From Caulobacteraceae bacterium (GTDB lineage: Bacteria; Pseudomonadota; Alphaproteobacteria; Caulobacterales; Caulobacteraceae): 47,669 nucleotides of DNA. The position numbers were made by a program, and so were the translations under genes. The stretch spans positions 56,812 to 104,480 of the forward strand of contig JAUJMO010000004.1 of the NCBI GenBank assembly GCA_030446805.1, in the 5' to 3' direction. Within the stretch, counting starts at the first letter, position 1, and each line of letters starts with the position of its first letter. This document shows, one piece after another, positions 8,061 to 16,208 of this stretch. Under the pieces are notes generated by a model, which saw only the letters and a list, made by a program, of their open reading frames with translations, did not search any database and was not told the origin of the DNA.

Positions 8061-9395
8061 ATGCCCTGGAACGACAACGTCAAACCCGGCCCTTGGGGCG
8101 CGCCGCCGGAGGGCTCCGGGAGTGACGACGACGGCCGGGCGGAGGAGGGCGGAGCCCGACCGGGCGCTGAGGGCGGACCGGGCCCCCGCAGCCCCTGGGG
8201 CGCGTCGCCGCCTCCGGCGGGCGGCGCCGAGCCTTCAGGACCTCGGGTCGGACGCCCCGGGACGCCCGGCGCGGGGCCGCGGCGCCGGCCTGAGCGGCCC
8301 AAGCTGACGCCATTGGGCGCCGGGGGGGGATCGGAGCGCAGCAAGGAGTTCGAGGCGCTTCAGCGCGAATGGAGCGAGCGGGCGCGGCGCTTCTTCCGCC
8401 ATCCGAACGGGCGCGGCGTGCGCCCGGGGGCCGTGGCTGTGATCGTGGGGGCGGCTGTGGGGCTTTGGGCGCTCACGGGCGTGTACATCGTCCAGCCGAA
8501 TGAGCAGGCGGTGGTGACGCGCTTCGGCGTCTATGCGCGAACGGAATCGCCCGGCCTCAAGGTGAGGCTGCCCTGGCCGGTCGAGCATGCCCAGACGGTG
8601 CCGGTGACCACGCTGAACCAGCTCGCCATCGGAGGCGCGGGCGCCACGGACCGGCCGGAAGAAAGCCTGATGCTGACGGGCGACGAAAACATCATCGACA
8701 TGGACTTCACCGTCACCTGGCGGGTCGGCGACGCGGACGACTACCTGTTCCGGGTCAGCAATCCGGACGCCACCGTCAAGGCCGTGGCGGAGAGCGCCAT
8801 GCGCGAAGTGGTGGGCCGCAGCCAGCTCAACGACGTGCTGTCCAGCGGTCGTGGCCGGGTGCAGGTGCAGGCCGAGCAGCTGATGCAGCGGGTCCTGGAC
8901 AGCTATCGAACCGGCGTCCGGGTGGTGGACGTGCAGATCCGCGCCGCCGAGCCGCCGCGGGAGGTGATCACCGCCTTCCGTGAAGTGGCCGGGGCCGGGC
9001 AGGAGGCGCAGTCGGCCATCAACGAGGCCAACACCTATCGCAACCGGGTGGTCAACGAGGCCGTCGGCACCGCGGCCGCGCTTCGCCAGCAAGCGGAGGG
9101 GTACCGCGAGCAGGTGGTCAGCCAAGCCACGGGTGAGGCGGCGCGCTTCAATCAACTGCATGCACAGTACCGCGCCAACCCGGGCGTGACCCGCGAGCGT
9201 CTGTACCTCGAGACCATGGAACGTGTGCTGCGCGACTCCAACAAGGTGGTGGTCGACACCGGCCAGGGCGGGGCCAGCGCGCCCATCATCCTGCCTCCGG
9301 AGGTGTTCCGCGGAAACAACGCCCGCGCCTTGCCGGCGCAGCCCCAACCTCAAGCCCAACCCCAGACCGGAGCCGCGGCCGGAGCCGCCCGATGA
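8061..9395 (+). CDS. hflK: HflK, FtsH-protease modulator subunit
   Basis: A 444-residue inner-membrane band-7/SPFH protein. Residues ~1-85 are a cytosolic segment rich in Gly, Pro and Arg. A single transmembrane helix follows at ~131-150 (GAVAVIVGAAVGLWALTGVYIV), then VQPNEQAVVTRFGVYARTESPGLKVRLPWP, the classic HflK start of the SPFH domain. A coiled, Gln/Ala/Arg-rich region and a Gln/Pro-rich tail close the protein. With HflC it forms the cage around FtsH and limits its proteolysis. The stop overlaps the start of hflC (ATGA). Confidence 0.95.
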   Translation: MPWNDNVKPGPWGAPPEGSGSDDDGRAEEGGARPGAEGGPGPRSPWGASPPPAGGAEPSGPRVGRPGTPGAGPRRRPERPKLTPLGAGGGSERSKEFEALQREWSERARRFFRHPNGRGVRPGAVAVIVGAAVGLWALTGVYIVQPNEQAVVTRFGVYARTESPGLKVRLPWPVEHAQTVPVTTLNQLAIGGAGATDRPEESLMLTGDENIIDMDFTVTWRVGDADDYLFRVSNPDATVKAVAESAMREVVGRSQLNDVLSSGRGRVQVQAEQLMQRVLDSYRTGVRVVDVQIRAAEPPREVITAFREVAGAGQEAQSAINEANTYRNRVVNEAVGTAAALRQQAEGYREQVVSQATGEAARFNQLHAQYRANPGVTRERLYLETMERVLRDSNKVVVDTGQGGASAPIILPPEVFRGNNARALPAQPQPQAQPQTGAAAGAAR

Positions 9396-10297
9396 ACCTC
9401 TCACGCAAACGACTGATCGCCTATGGCGCGGCCGCGCTGGCCGCCGTGGTGGTGCTGGCCAATACGCTGTACGTCGTCGACACGCGCCAGCAGGCGGTGG
9501 TGCTGAGCTTCGGCTCGCCCGTGGCGGTGGTGAACGCGGCCAACGGCAGGGCCAATCCGGGGCTGAAGGCCAAGATCCCCTTCCTGCAGAACGTGGTGAA
9601 GTTCGATCGCCGGAACCAGGCGCTGGAGTCCGAAGAAGAGGAGATCATCGCCGGGGATCAGGAGCGGCTGGTGGTGGACGCCTTTGTTCGCTACCGCATT
9701 TCCGATCCGCTGCAGTTCTACCGCACGGTGCGCGACGAAAACACCGCCGGCGACCGCATCGAGCGCCTGCTCAACTCCAGCCTTCGCGAGGTGCTGGGCT
9801 CGGCGCCCTCGGACGACATCATCTCACGCCGGCGCGCTCAGCTCATGCAGCAGACTCTGCAGCGCGTGCGGCAAGGCGCTGAAAGTTCAAGGCTTGGCGT
9901 GCAGATCCTCGACGTGCGCATCCAGCGGGCGGACCTGCCGCCGCAGAACCAGGAGGCGGTGTACCGCCGCATGCAGACGGCGCGTCAGCAGGAGGCGGCC
10001 ACCATCCGCGCCCGCGGCGAGCAGCAGAAGCGCGAGATCGTGGCGCGGGCCAATCGCGACGTGGCGGTGACCATCGCCGAGGCCCAGGCCTATGAAGGCC
10101 AGGTCAAGGGCGAGGGGGATGCGCGCCGGGCGGAGATCCTGGGCTCGGCCTATGGCCGCGATCCCAGCTTCGCCGCCTTTCACCGCTCCATGCAGGCCTA
10201 TGAGACGGCCCTGGGCGGCGAGAACAACACCACCATGGTGATCTCTCCGGACAGCGCCTTCTTCCGCTACTACGAGCGGGGCGCAGGCGGCGGTTGA
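9392..10297 (+). CDS. hflC: HflC, FtsH-protease modulator subunit
   Basis: A 301-residue partner of HflK. An N-terminal membrane anchor spans residues ~8-27 (LIAYGAAALAAVVVLANTLY). It leads into VVDTRQQAVVLSFGSPVAVV and the SPFH domain with NPGLKAKIPFLQNVVKFDRR. The ARQQEAATIRARGEQQKREIVARA segment is a long helix typical of band-7 proteins. It overlaps hflK by four bases and ends in a TTGA overlap with miaA, so hflK-hflC-miaA read as one operon. E. coli has the same neighbours in the opposite order (miaA first). Confidence 0.95.
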   Translation: MNLSRKRLIAYGAAALAAVVVLANTLYVVDTRQQAVVLSFGSPVAVVNAANGRANPGLKAKIPFLQNVVKFDRRNQALESEEEEIIAGDQERLVVDAFVRYRISDPLQFYRTVRDENTAGDRIERLLNSSLREVLGSAPSDDIISRRRAQLMQQTLQRVRQGAESSRLGVQILDVRIQRADLPPQNQEAVYRRMQTARQQEAATIRARGEQQKREIVARANRDVAVTIAEAQAYEGQVKGEGDARRAEILGSAYGRDPSFAAFHRSMQAYETALGGENNTTMVISPDSAFFRYYERGAGGG

Positions 10298-11193
10298 CCC
10301 CTGCGCCCAGCGCGCCGGTTGTTCTGCTTGCGGGCCCCACTGCGAGCGGCAAGTCGGCGCTGGCGCTGCAGTGGGCCGAGGCGGGTGGGGCGGAGATCGT
10401 CAACGCCGACAGCCAGCAGCTCTACGCCGACCTCCGGGTGTTGTCCGCTCGCCCGCCCGAAGCCGACGAGCGGCGGGTGGCGCACCATCTCTACGGCGTG
10501 GCCGATGGAGCTGAGGCCTGGTCGGTCGGGCGCTGGTTGCGGATGGTTCTCCCGGTGCTGGCCGGTGTTCGGGCGCGTGGTCGCACGGCGATCGTGGTCG
10601 GGGGCACGGGGCTCTACTTCAAGGCCCTGACGGAAGGATTGGCCGACGTCCCGTCCATTCCGGCGCCCGTGGTGGACGCCGCGGCTCGTGAGTTCGACGC
10701 TCTGGGCGAAGACGGATTTCGCGCACGGCTGGCCGGACGCGACGCCGAAGCCGCCCGTCGAATCGGGCCGGGCGACCGGCGCCGCCTGCTTCGCGCCTGG
10801 ACCGTGGCCGAGGCCACCGGGCGGGCCTTGTCCGAGTGGCGGGCGGACACGCGGCCCTCCCTGGAGCCCGGAAGCTGGACGGGCGTGGTTGTTGAGCCGC
10901 CCCGGGCCGCGCTCTACGCCCGCTGCGACGCGCGGGTCGGGGCCATGCTGCGGGGCGGCGCCCTCCAGGAGGTCGCCCGCTTGATGGCGCGCGGGCTCGC
11001 TCCCGAGCTGCCCGTCGTGCGCGCGCTGGGCGTGCGCCCGTTCGCCGCGCACCTGGCCGGAAGCCTCGATTTGGACTCGGCCGCGGCGCAAGTCCGCCTG
11101 GACACACGGCGCTACGCCAAGCGTCAGCTGACGTGGTTCCGAAACCAGACGCCGCTCTGGCCCAGGCTGGACCCGTTCAGCCCGGCGTCATGA
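10294..11193 (+). CDS. miaA: tRNA dimethylallyltransferase MiaA
   Basis: A 299-residue enzyme that adds a dimethylallyl group to A37 of tRNAs reading codons starting with U. The P-loop GPTASGKSALAL is at residues ~14-25, followed by the NADSQQLY substrate motif and VVGGTGLYFKALTEGL. The C-terminal RRYAKRQLTWFRNQ is the family's tRNA-binding end. The start is a TTG overlapping the hflC stop, since there is no in-frame ATG before the P-loop. The last codons lie in a 14-bp tandem duplication that also contains the stop. Confidence 0.93.
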   Translation: MTPAPSAPVVLLAGPTASGKSALALQWAEAGGAEIVNADSQQLYADLRVLSARPPEADERRVAHHLYGVADGAEAWSVGRWLRMVLPVLAGVRARGRTAIVVGGTGLYFKALTEGLADVPSIPAPVVDAAAREFDALGEDGFRARLAGRDAEAARRIGPGDRRRLLRAWTVAEATGRALSEWRADTRPSLEPGSWTGVVVEPPRAALYARCDARVGAMLRGGALQEVARLMARGLAPELPVVRALGVRPFAAHLAGSLDLDSAAAQVRLDTRRYAKRQLTWFRNQTPLWPRLDPFSPAS

Positions 11194-11206
11194 GCCCGGC
11201 GTCATG
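11179..11206. repeat. 14-bp perfect tandem duplication across the miaA stop
   Basis: The unit AGCCCGGCGTCATG occurs twice head to tail (11179-11192 and 11193-11206). The first copy ends in the miaA TGA context and the second ends in the ATG of an 11-codon arginine-rich open frame. It looks like a slippage-type duplication. Confidence 0.9.
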
Positions 11207-11239
11207 AGCAAGGTGCGACGCCCGCGCCGTCGCGGTTAG
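11204..11239 (+). CDS. Possible 11-codon Arg-rich leader ORF
   Basis: The frame ATG...TAG encodes MSKVRRPRRRG, with five arginines among eleven residues, and ends 11 bases before the ATG of the secreted protein gene at 11251. Its start codon is supplied by the second copy of the tandem duplication. There is no clear ribosome binding site (CCCGGCGTC precedes it). It may be a leader peptide or chance. Confidence 0.25.
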   Translation: MSKVRRPRRRG

Positions 11240-11250
11240 AGGTCCTGAGC

Positions 11251-12654
11251 ATGTTTCCTCGTCTTTTCTCGCCCACGGTCGAAGTCAGGGGTCGAAGCCG
11301 AACGGGGCGTTCCGCCTACGGGGGCAAGGCGGCGCTCCTGGCTGCGGCGGCGCTCGGCTGCATCCTGAGCCCGTTGGCGGCGGTTGCGCAGTCTGCTCCC
11401 GCGCCCGCGAGCGCGGTGCAGGCGCTCCCCGATCCGAACGCATGGTGGACCAACGACGAGCCGCGGCCGGAGGAGGCGGTTGATCCCCTCGGGCCCCGCC
11501 GCTGGAGCAAGCGCGACGCCCAGGTGCGCCGGGGCTTCACCAATGGCGTGGACGCCTCGCTTTACCGGCTCTGGGGTCTGCAGCCGCTGCAAAGCCTTGC
11601 CCTGCGGCGGTCCGAGGCGGTGTATGAGCTCTGGTTCCGTCCGACGGACAGCACGCGTCAGGCGGTGATCCGCGTTATTCTGCGGGCGGACGGCGAGGCC
11701 TTTGTGCAGGCGCGCGCAGGACGGGGGTGCTGCTCGCCCGAGATCGCGCGCCGAGTGGACATCAACGCCCAGCTGACGGCGGAGCAGCGCCGGAGCCTGC
11801 TGCGCCTTCGCGAGGATCCCACCTGGAGCCAACCGCGCAATGTGGTGGTCAGCGAAGGCGAGGGCGTGGTGTCGAGCGTCTGCGTGGACGGGGCCTCCTA
11901 CGATCTCACCCTGCTGGACGATCGGCGGGCGGTGCATCTGCGCCGCAGCTGCGACCCCTCGGAGATCGGCTCGGCGGCTTCGGTGATCCAGGCGATCGTG
12001 GGCGCGGCGCGGGGACGCGACGCCCGCTTCGACGCCGTCTTCGCGGAGCAGCCGCTGGCGCGCTATGCGCAAAGCTATGCCCAGTTGCTGGAGGTGGGCG
12101 GCCGCATCCGCGCGACCTCGGAGGATACGCCCACTACGCCGCTCCCGCCGCCGCCGGAATTCGCGGACGAGCGGCAGGAAGCGGAGCAGGCCATCCTGGC
12201 GGCGGACCGGGCCTTCGCCGCCCGGGCTTCGGCGGGAACGGCGGCCGAGGCTTTCCGCGAGTTCATGGACGCCGAGGACGGCCTTGTGTTCCGCATAGGC
12301 GGCGAGCCGCTGGAGGGGGCGGAGGCGATCCACCGCTACTTCGGCGCCGAAGCGCCCGACACGGGCAAACTGCTCTGGGAGCCGGTGCAGGCCTGGGCCT
12401 CGGAGGCAGGGGACTTCGGGGCCAGCTGGGGCCGGTCCAGCTTCGTGCCCAACGGGGCCGCGACGCCCACCCGCGCTCATCGCTACGTCACGGTGTGGCG
12501 CCGTGACCCGGACGGCGAATGGAAGGGGCTCGTGGAGGTGGGGATCGCGGCCGACGATCTCCTGGCCCGCCAGCCCAGCTCCGTCGTTTCGCCGGCCGCA
12601 GTTGCGCCGGCGCCCGCCACCGTGCTCCCCAGTCGCCCGGCCGGGGCGCGATAG
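11251..12654 (+). CDS. Secreted protein with C-terminal SnoaL/DUF4440-like domain
   Basis: A 467-residue protein. The N-terminus is long for a signal peptide, with basic residues followed by a hydrophobic run AALLAAAALGCILSPLAAVAQ ending near residue 48. Residues ~60-300 have no family I recognise and contain a Cys pair (GCCSPE) plus two later cysteines (SSVCVDG, RRSCDPSE). Residues ~308-450 look like an NTF2/SnoaL fold: an N-terminal helix AEQAILAADRAFAARA, FREFMDAEDGLVFRIGGEPLEGAEAIHRYF, and a C-terminal YVTVWRRDPDGEWKGLVEVG strand pair. The tail is Pro/Ala-rich. The catalytic function, if any, is unknown. It stands between miaA and the serralysin gene. Confidence 0.7.
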   Translation: MFPRLFSPTVEVRGRSRTGRSAYGGKAALLAAAALGCILSPLAAVAQSAPAPASAVQALPDPNAWWTNDEPRPEEAVDPLGPRRWSKRDAQVRRGFTNGVDASLYRLWGLQPLQSLALRRSEAVYELWFRPTDSTRQAVIRVILRADGEAFVQARAGRGCCSPEIARRVDINAQLTAEQRRSLLRLREDPTWSQPRNVVVSEGEGVVSSVCVDGASYDLTLLDDRRAVHLRRSCDPSEIGSAASVIQAIVGAARGRDARFDAVFAEQPLARYAQSYAQLLEVGGRIRATSEDTPTTPLPPPPEFADERQEAEQAILAADRAFAARASAGTAAEAFREFMDAEDGLVFRIGGEPLEGAEAIHRYFGAEAPDTGKLLWEPVQAWASEAGDFGASWGRSSFVPNGAATPTRAHRYVTVWRRDPDGEWKGLVEVGIAADDLLARQPSSVVSPAAVAPAPATVLPSRPAGAR

Positions 12655-12744
12655 GCCGGGGCGATCGGTCGCGTTCTATTCACCGGCCGTTGTGCGATGC
12701 TGCGCCTATATCCCGAAGGTGCTGTTTACCGGAGTTGATCACAG

Positions 12745-14700
12745 GTGACGACGCTCTTCGATATCGGAACCGGCGCTGGCGATCTCCCGGGCGCCTCCAA
12801 CGCGGCCGCCGTTCACGACGGCGCCGTCCGGGAGCCGGGCTGCGGGTGCGCGGCCTGCGCGCAAGCGGCCGAAGGGGCCGAAGCGGCGGGGGACGGACTC
12901 TCGGGGCTGAACGGCAGCAAGCCGATCTTCTCCACCGATCAGGTGGTGAACAATTTCCTGCGCTCGAACACGGCCTGGCTGCCCGGCTCCAGCATCCAGT
13001 TCGCCTTCCGCGAGGCCAAGCCGCCGGGCGCGAACGAAAAGATCGCCTTTGTGGCGCTCTCCGAAATCGAGCGCAGCCACACCCGGCTGGGCTTCGACCT
13101 CATCGCCGATCTGGTGAACCTGTCGTTCGTCGAGGTGCCGGACGACGGCCGGGCGACGAACCTCAGCGACAAGATCTACTTCGGCAAAGATTCGAATGCT
13201 GCCGCGTTCGAGTGGGGTCACGCCATCCGGTACACCCGGGGCACGCAGGAGAACGGCCGGCGGATCAATGTCGCAGGTGACGTGTGGATCAGCGACGCCG
13301 CCCAGGCCACCCGTCAGTGGTTCGCCGGCGGATATAATTTCCAGGCGCTGATGCACGAGCAGCTGCACACCCTGGGGCTGCCGCACCCGGGCAACTACAA
13401 CGCCAACGGCGAACCGATCACCTACGCGACGAACGCCGAATACGCGCAGGACAGCCGCCAGTTCACCGTCATGTCCTATTTCTCGGCCAGCAATACGGGA
13501 TCGGACCATATGGCCGACTCCCGGGGCGGGCTGTTCTCGGGCTCCACGCCGCTGCTGCATGACGTGGCCGCGCTGCAGGCGCTCTATGGCGCCAACATGG
13601 CCACACGGGCCGGGGACACCGTTTACGGCTACAACAGCACGGCGGGCCGGGCGCCCTACGACTTTTTGGCGACCGCGACGCCGATCTTCACCATCTGGGA
13701 TGGAGGTGGGATCGACCGGTTGGATTTCTCCCAATCGGCCTTCCGGGTGAACCTCGACCTCAACCCCGGCGCCTTCAGCGACTCGCATGAGATGACCAAC
13801 AACATCTCCATCGCCTTTGGCGTGACCATCGAAGACGCGGTGGGCGGCTCCGCCAACGACCGGCTGAGCGGCAATGGGGCCAACAATCGCCTGCAAGGCG
13901 GCGGCGGCGACGACGAACTCCTGGGCCAGGGTGGAAACGACCTCCTGGAAGGCGGCGACGGGCGAGACGCGCTTCGGGGCGGCGAAGGCGACGACCGGAT
14001 GGGCGGCCAGGACGGCGACGACTTCCTGGACGGCGAGAACGGGCGCGACGAGCTGTTCGGCGACGCCGGGAATGACTTGGTGGTGGGCGGCACGGACAAC
14101 GACCGGCTTCACGGTCAGGACGGCGACGACCGGATGGGCGGCCAGGACGGCGACGACTTCCTGGACGGCGGAAACGGGCGCGACGAGCTGTTCGGCGACG
14201 CCGGAAACGACCTGGTGGTGGGCGGCACGGACAACGACCGGCTTCACGGCCAGGACGGCGACGACCGGATGGGCGGCCAGGACGGCGACGACTTTCTCGA
14301 AGGCGGCGCGGGGCGCGACACGCTGTTCGGGGACGCGGGCGACGACATCCTGGTCGGCGGGGAGGGGGCCGACCTGATGTTCGGCCAGGGCGGGGCGGAT
14401 CTGTTTATCTTCGGCGCCCTGTCGGACTCGCCAGATAGCGGCCGAGACAGGATCGGCGACTTTGACGCGGCGGCGGGCGACCGGATCGACCTCACCCGGA
14501 TCGACGCGGACATCCTCACCGCCGGCGATCAGGCCTTCACATTCACGGGCGCTTTCACCGGCCGGGCGGGCGAGGCGGTGCTGAGCTTCGACGCCGGGTC
14601 GAACCTCACCACTCTGTCCCTGGACGTGAACGGCGACCTGATCGCAGACTTCCGCCTGGAGATCGTCGGGGCGGCCTCCCCAAGCGGCTTCGTCCTCTGA
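12745..14700 (+). CDS. Serralysin-type (M10) RTX metalloprotease
   Basis: A 651-residue secreted zinc protease starting at GTG 12745. The zinc site HEQLHTLGLPH gives ligands H204, H208 and H214 with E205 as base, and the Met-turn VMSY is at M243-Y245. From residue ~370 there are calcium-binding GGxGxDxLx nonapeptides, then a serralysin C-terminal region ending GFVL-COOH, consistent with a type I secretion signal. There is no N-terminal Sec signal. The only cysteines are C33, C35 and C38 in GCGCAAC, unusual for an RTX exoprotein. No type I secretion genes or inhibitor gene lie beside it in the window. Confidence 0.92.
   Translation: MTTLFDIGTGAGDLPGASNAAAVHDGAVREPGCGCAACAQAAEGAEAAGDGLSGLNGSKPIFSTDQVVNNFLRSNTAWLPGSSIQFAFREAKPPGANEKIAFVALSEIERSHTRLGFDLIADLVNLSFVEVPDDGRATNLSDKIYFGKDSNAAAFEWGHAIRYTRGTQENGRRINVAGDVWISDAAQATRQWFAGGYNFQALMHEQLHTLGLPHPGNYNANGEPITYATNAEYAQDSRQFTVMSYFSASNTGSDHMADSRGGLFSGSTPLLHDVAALQALYGANMATRAGDTVYGYNSTAGRAPYDFLATATPIFTIWDGGGIDRLDFSQSAFRVNLDLNPGAFSDSHEMTNNISIAFGVTIEDAVGGSANDRLSGNGANNRLQGGGGDDELLGQGGNDLLEGGDGRDALRGGEGDDRMGGQDGDDFLDGENGRDELFGDAGNDLVVGGTDNDRLHGQDGDDRMGGQDGDDFLDGGNGRDELFGDAGNDLVVGGTDNDRLHGQDGDDRMGGQDGDDFLEGGAGRDTLFGDAGDDILVGGEGADLMFGQGGADLFIFGALSDSPDSGRDRIGDFDAAAGDRIDLTRIDADILTAGDQAFTFTGAFTGRAGEAVLSFDAGSNLTTLSLDVNGDLIADFRLEIVGAASPSGFVL
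13990..14394 (+). repeat. 135-bp RTX repeat units within the serralysin gene
   Basis: Units start at 13990, 14125 and 14260 with GACGACCGG. Each is 135 bp, that is 45 residues or five calcium-binding nonapeptides (DDRMGGQDG, DDFLDG.NG, RDELFGDAG, NDLVVGGTD, NDRLHGQDG). Units 1 and 2 differ at only a few bases; unit 3 diverges after its first third. The pattern points to recent internal duplication. Confidence 0.92.
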
Positions 14701-14778
14701 TGCGGAGCCGCGCCTAGCTTCGTGGGCGCGCGTCTTCGGTCGTGAGCTCCGATCGGCCCGCTTCGGAGGAGGCGAACG

Positions 14779-14805
14779 CCGCCGCCGGGCCGAGCCCAGC
14801 GGCGG
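14779..14805. terminator. Hairpin terminator after the serralysin gene
   Basis: Nested inverted repeat: CCGCCGC (14779-14785) with GCGGCGG (14799-14805), and inside it GGGC/GCCC around a CGA loop, with one C/A mismatch. TTTCG follows on the plus strand. It lies between the convergent serralysin and exuT genes. Confidence 0.7.
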
Positions 14806-14821
14806 TTTCGTGTGCGAAACC

Positions 14822-16153
14822 TCAGGACGCGTCCACCTTGGCGGGGTCGTACCGCGGCGACAGCAGGTGCACGACCAGCAGTGCGAGCAGGTAAGCGGAG
14901 GCGGCCACGACGAAGATCGGCGTGTAGGAGCCGATCCGATCCAGCACCTGCCCGGTGTACTTGGCGAAGATCATGCCGCCGACGCCGCCCAAGGCGCCGC
15001 CGATCCCGACCACCGATCCCACCGCCGCTCGGGGGAAGACGTCGGATGGCAGGGTGTAAAGGTTGGCCGAGAAGCCCTGGTGGGCGGCGGTCGCCACGCC
15101 GATGATCAGCACCGCCAGCCAGACGTTGTCGGCGTAGGAGGCGAAGGCCACCGGGAGCACCGCCAGCGCGCATATCAACATGGTCAGCTTGCGCGCCTTG
15201 TTGAGCGACATGCCGGCCTTGAGGAAACGCGAGGACAGCCAGCCGCCGCCGATGCTGCCGACGTCGGACAGCAGGTAGATAGCCACCAGGGGGGGACCGA
15301 AGGTGCGCAGGTCCAGGCCGTAGCGGTCCTGGAGGAAGCCGGGCAGCCAGAACAGGAAGAACCACCAGATCGGATCGATCAGGAACTTGCCCAGAGCGTA
15401 GGCCCAGGTCTCCTTGACCGTCAGCAGCTTGGCCCAGCCGATCCGGCCGGGCGGATCCGCCGGATCCTGTTCGATCCAGGCCAGTTCGCCGGTGGTGACC
15501 CGCTTCTGCTCGCGCGGGCGACGGTAGACGAGCAGCCAGATCGGCAGCCAGATCATCCCCGCCAGGCCCGTGATGATGAAGGCCATCTCCCAGGCGGGAT
15601 CCTCGACGCTGCCGCCGAACAGGGGCGCCAGGGTGATGGCCGGCACGACCAGGGGTGTGACGATGGCGCCGATATTGGTGCCCGCGTTGAACAAGCCGGT
15701 CGCGAAGGCGCGCTCCTTTTTGGGGAACCACTCGGAGACGGCCTTGATGCCGCCCGGGAAGCCGCCGCCTTCGCCGATGCCCAGAGCCATCCGGGCCATG
15801 ATGAAGTTTGCCTGGCTGCGCGCCGCAGCATGGAAGATGTGGGCCACCTGCCAGATGGCGAAGGCGATCCCGAATCCGACGCGGGCCCCGACCCGGTCCA
15901 CGAACCGGCCGAACAGGAGATAGGAGCCGGCATAAGCGGCCTGGAACCAGAACACGATGTTGGCGTAGTCCGTCTCGCTCCAGCCGAACTCCTCCTGGAG
16001 GGTGGGCTTGAGGACGCTGATGGTTTGGCGATCGACGTAGTTGATCACCATGGCCGCGAACAGCAGGCTGACGATCAGCCAGCGATACCGGCCTATCCGC
16101 CCCCCGGCCGCCGCCGTCGCCCCGATCGGCGCGGCGCCTGCAGTCTCAGTCAT
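14822..16153 (-). CDS. exuT: Hexuronate transporter ExuT (MFS, ACS family)
   Basis: A 443-residue inner-membrane symporter for galacturonate/glucuronate. I choose the start encoding MTETAGAAP because an AGGGAGGG ribosome binding site lies just upstream; the six-codon longer start would overlap that site. Family features are YRWLIVSLLFAAMVINYVDRQTIS at helix 1, FGRFVDRVGARVGF (motif A), MALGIGEGGGFPGGIKAVSEWFPKKER and FNAGTNIGAIVTP. These match hexuronate members of the anion:cation symporter family. It lies 55 bases after the hydratase gene and is probably co-transcribed with it from a promoter carrying the CCGG palindrome at 17105. Confidence 0.9.
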   Translation of the reverse strand: MTETAGAAPIGATAAAGGRIGRYRWLIVSLLFAAMVINYVDRQTISVLKPTLQEEFGWSETDYANIVFWFQAAYAGSYLLFGRFVDRVGARVGFGIAFAIWQVAHIFHAAARSQANFIMARMALGIGEGGGFPGGIKAVSEWFPKKERAFATGLFNAGTNIGAIVTPLVVPAITLAPLFGGSVEDPAWEMAFIITGLAGMIWLPIWLLVYRRPREQKRVTTGELAWIEQDPADPPGRIGWAKLLTVKETWAYALGKFLIDPIWWFFLFWLPGFLQDRYGLDLRTFGPPLVAIYLLSDVGSIGGGWLSSRFLKAGMSLNKARKLTMLICALAVLPVAFASYADNVWLAVLIIGVATAAHQGFSANLYTLPSDVFPRAAVGSVVGIGGALGGVGGMIFAKYTGQVLDRIGSYTPIFVVAASAYLLALLVVHLLSPRYDPAKVDAS

Positions 16154-16208
16154 GACCTGGCCCTCCCTCAACCGGGCGCGCCCGGCGTTTCCCCTCGCGT
16201 CCTGCGGC

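Noticed and set aside
12739-14247. 502-residue open frame on the minus strand opposite the serralysin gene
   Set aside because: Repetitive Val/Ala/His-rich translation is a mirror of the RTX repeats; no independent gene features.
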